Source of the DNA: Membranipora membranacea
Lineage: Eukaryota > Bryozoa > Gymnolaemata > Cheilostomatida > Membraniporidae
Direction: 5' to 3'
Assembly (NCBI GenBank): GCA_914767715.1
Contig: OU612070.1
Location: forward strand, 12,047,501-12,111,500
DNA length: 64,000 bases
Shown here in pieces: positions 62,401 through 64,000 of this stretch (position 1 is the stretch's first letter; the number at the start of each line of letters is the position of its first letter). Position numbers and translations under genes: made by a program. A model generated the notes under the pieces. That model saw nothing but the letters and a program-made list of their open reading frames with translations. It did not search any database and had not been told where the DNA came from.

Positions 62401-64000
62401 TGTAGGAGCTTCAACATACAGCAGAAGAGTGTCTCATCAACCGAATAATATTGTGATGGGAGTTCAGGTTCAACATGATTGCTGATAATACTAGCTCAGT
62501 ATATTTTTGAGAATGACGGTATGGGCAATATTAGGTTCTGGAGTAAATAATTTTGATAGGAAAACAAGCTAGTATTTCTTATACTTACGAGTACATTTAG
62601 TCCCTTCACCAGGACCACAGCCTGGTCTGGTACAGGCACGTATCCAGCACCAGATATAAGTTTCGTTAGATAAACTACAAGCTTTATGTGTGCTTAGTGA
62701 GGAAGTATTGCTCCAATTCTCATGTCGGCTAGAGTTGCATTTATACTGTTCAGACACAGAGAAACACTAGATCTCTTACCAGAATAATCGTTATTCCAAA
62801 CGTCTTATTTATAAATGACAGGATATTCTAGCAATTATAAGAAACCAACTGATGCATCTTCAAATCCCAGGCTTCAAGCAATCCGTGAATATCAAGCACC
62901 ATAAATATTACCATTCATCTCAATGTTGTGTATGATATAGATTAACTCTTGGTAACATCCAAAACTCGAACAGATAAAATGTAACTCACCTGGTAATGTG
63001 TAACCTTTCCATTAGGCTTAGCTGGCTTTTCCCATGACAGATCTAGACACCCCTCTGATAATGAAACGCCAAACTTGGTTGGTGGTCCATCAGGAGCTAC
63101 ACAACAATAGAATAAAAACCTCTTGGGATGCCAGTTGATGAATTAAGGGCATACAACATGTCTTTCCCATTGACTGAAATCTAAGCGAATGGCCAAAGTA
63201 TAACTTGAATGTTATGGTTTGCACAGTCACAATCTTTGGAGTAACCTTTTCATGATGTAAAAGCAAAGCAAGTTCACCTGTTTTTTGACAATAGGGTTTA
63301 TTACAAACTTTTGTCAGGTTACTTGACAACTGAAAAAACCCCAACTGCATTCAGATTTAGCAGTACACCCATATCATGACACATAAAGTATATAGAAACA
63401 GAATAAACAGAACTTACAGGCTTCCATAGTTGTGAAATTTTTAGTAAAAGGTGCAGAAATTTTCCCATCATTGTTAGTTACGGTCCCTTCAATGGTAGTA
63501 TTTTGGTATAATTTCAGATTGCTGAATGTAAATGTCCCTGTGTCTTGGTTGCTCTGTGTCTGTGTAGTGTTGCCATTTTGGACTACATTGATGTTGTATG
63601 TGGTAATTTTATCACAGTTTGGTTCTCCAGCCTGTGAAAGTTTAAAACAGGTACCTCCATTTTATGCACAATTATTGATAAATTTGATGACAGCATGTAG
63701 GCCTAAACCGTGGCAACACAGTACAGCTGACGCTATCATCAATCGGGCCTGCCTGAAACTAATTCTCAAACCTATGGCAGCTCGTCAAATGTAGATAAAA
63801 TAATTTTACTACAAAATTATCTAGGAATGATTTGTAAATCATTTTATTCAAATAATATTCATCCTCTAAGTTTCATACGAGTAGGTTTGATGAGATTCAC
63901 ATCAACAAAGTGCAATTACCTTTAGATATATCACGAGCTGCAGGTTTTTGGAGCCGCCCAAACCGCCAGTGGTTATGCTCTCAGTAAAATTGCAAGTTGG
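59438..64000 (-). CDS. Gene B ectodomain exons: FN3 domains and membrane-proximal module
   Basis: Exons 63920-64000 (cut by the window edge), 63418-63631, 62990-63096, 62589-62745, 62323-62408, 61671-61890, 61152-61264, 60802-60958, 60238-60343 and 59438-59726. They encode the equivalents of gene A FN3-2 to FN3-5 plus the membrane-proximal module. All are open and phase-consistent. FN3 signatures include DLSWEKPAKPNGKVTHYQ and CTRPGCGPGEG. Residues differ widely from gene A (for example PDEKPIIESQVTTERCISLQ against PDEMPVLESQNTTEGCISFK), unlike the nearly identical phosphatase exons. The basic cleavage motif is SRSKRS. The membrane-proximal block DCYIAAWFKPEDIPQNGLEF is well conserved. Confidence 0.84.

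Larger units (their letters stand above)
48960..64000 (-). pseudogene. Gene B: third lectin-type RPTP, 5' end outside window, cytoplasmic half broken
   Basis: Twenty-nine exons match gene A one for one from FN3-2 to the stop codon at 48960-48962. The signal, lectin and first FN3 exons must lie right of 64000. Exon lengths are mostly conserved (214, 107, 113, 106, 289, 49, 145, 88, 71, 37, 98, 126, 149, 136, 141, 97, 68, 129, 136 and 75 nt). Three lesions separate it from a working phosphatase: a 7-nt deletion with immediate TAA at 57767-57769, an Arg-to-Lys change in the D1 P-loop, and loss of one donor and one acceptor in D2. The ectodomain and TM helix remain open. It may be a pseudogene, or a gene still making a phosphatase-free membrane receptor; transcripts would decide, and nonsense-mediated decay would argue for the first. 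Confidence 0.75.

Overview
This is eukaryotic, intron-rich, AT-rich animal DNA with GT-AG introns, phase-matched exons and interspersed repeats. The protein families (fucolectin-type F5/8 lectin domains, fibronectin type III domains and tandem tyrosine phosphatase domains in one receptor) point to a marine invertebrate such as a mollusc, brachiopod or echinoderm. The sequence alone does not settle the phylum.

The window holds three tandem, same-orientation (minus-strand) genes for receptor-type protein tyrosine phosphatases (RPTPs). From upstream (right) to downstream (left) I call them gene B, gene A and gene C. Gene A (38045 to 14674) lies wholly inside the window. I could assemble 38 exons by hand whose lengths sum to 5358 nt, an exact multiple of three with no internal stop, giving about 1785 residues: signal peptide, three fucolectin-like F5/8 (FTP) domains, five FN3 domains, a membrane-proximal FN3/SEA-like module with a furin-type site, one transmembrane helix, and two cytoplasmic PTP domains. 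The first PTP domain (D1) has the full catalytic motif set; the second (D2) is degenerate. Gene C enters at the left edge with only its signal exon, one full lectin domain and half of a second (3095 to 576). Gene B enters from the right edge (64000 to 48960) with FN3 to D2. It is broken in its cytoplasmic half by a 7-nt deletion that creates a stop before D1, an Arg-to-Lys change in the D1 P-loop, and damaged splice sites in D2.

The locus is a tandem segmental duplication with a period of about 34-35 kb. The 11-kb spacers (3096-14673 and 38046-48959) are almost identical over long stretches, while the FN3 exons of A and B have diverged strongly, so the locus is a mosaic of old and recent exchange. 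Inside gene A the lectin-domain block is itself a tandem array of nearly identical 1986-bp units.

The spacers carry duplicated small coding candidates (a tyrosine-rich two-exon protein tail on the minus strand, and a conserved-looking terminal ORF with a poly(A) signal on the plus strand), a MITE-like element with nested inverted repeats, a tRNA-derived SINE fragment, and simple repeats. Gene A alone carries a dead LINE reverse-transcriptase fragment in an intron. Gene B carries two short segments that A lacks, each flanked by direct repeats.
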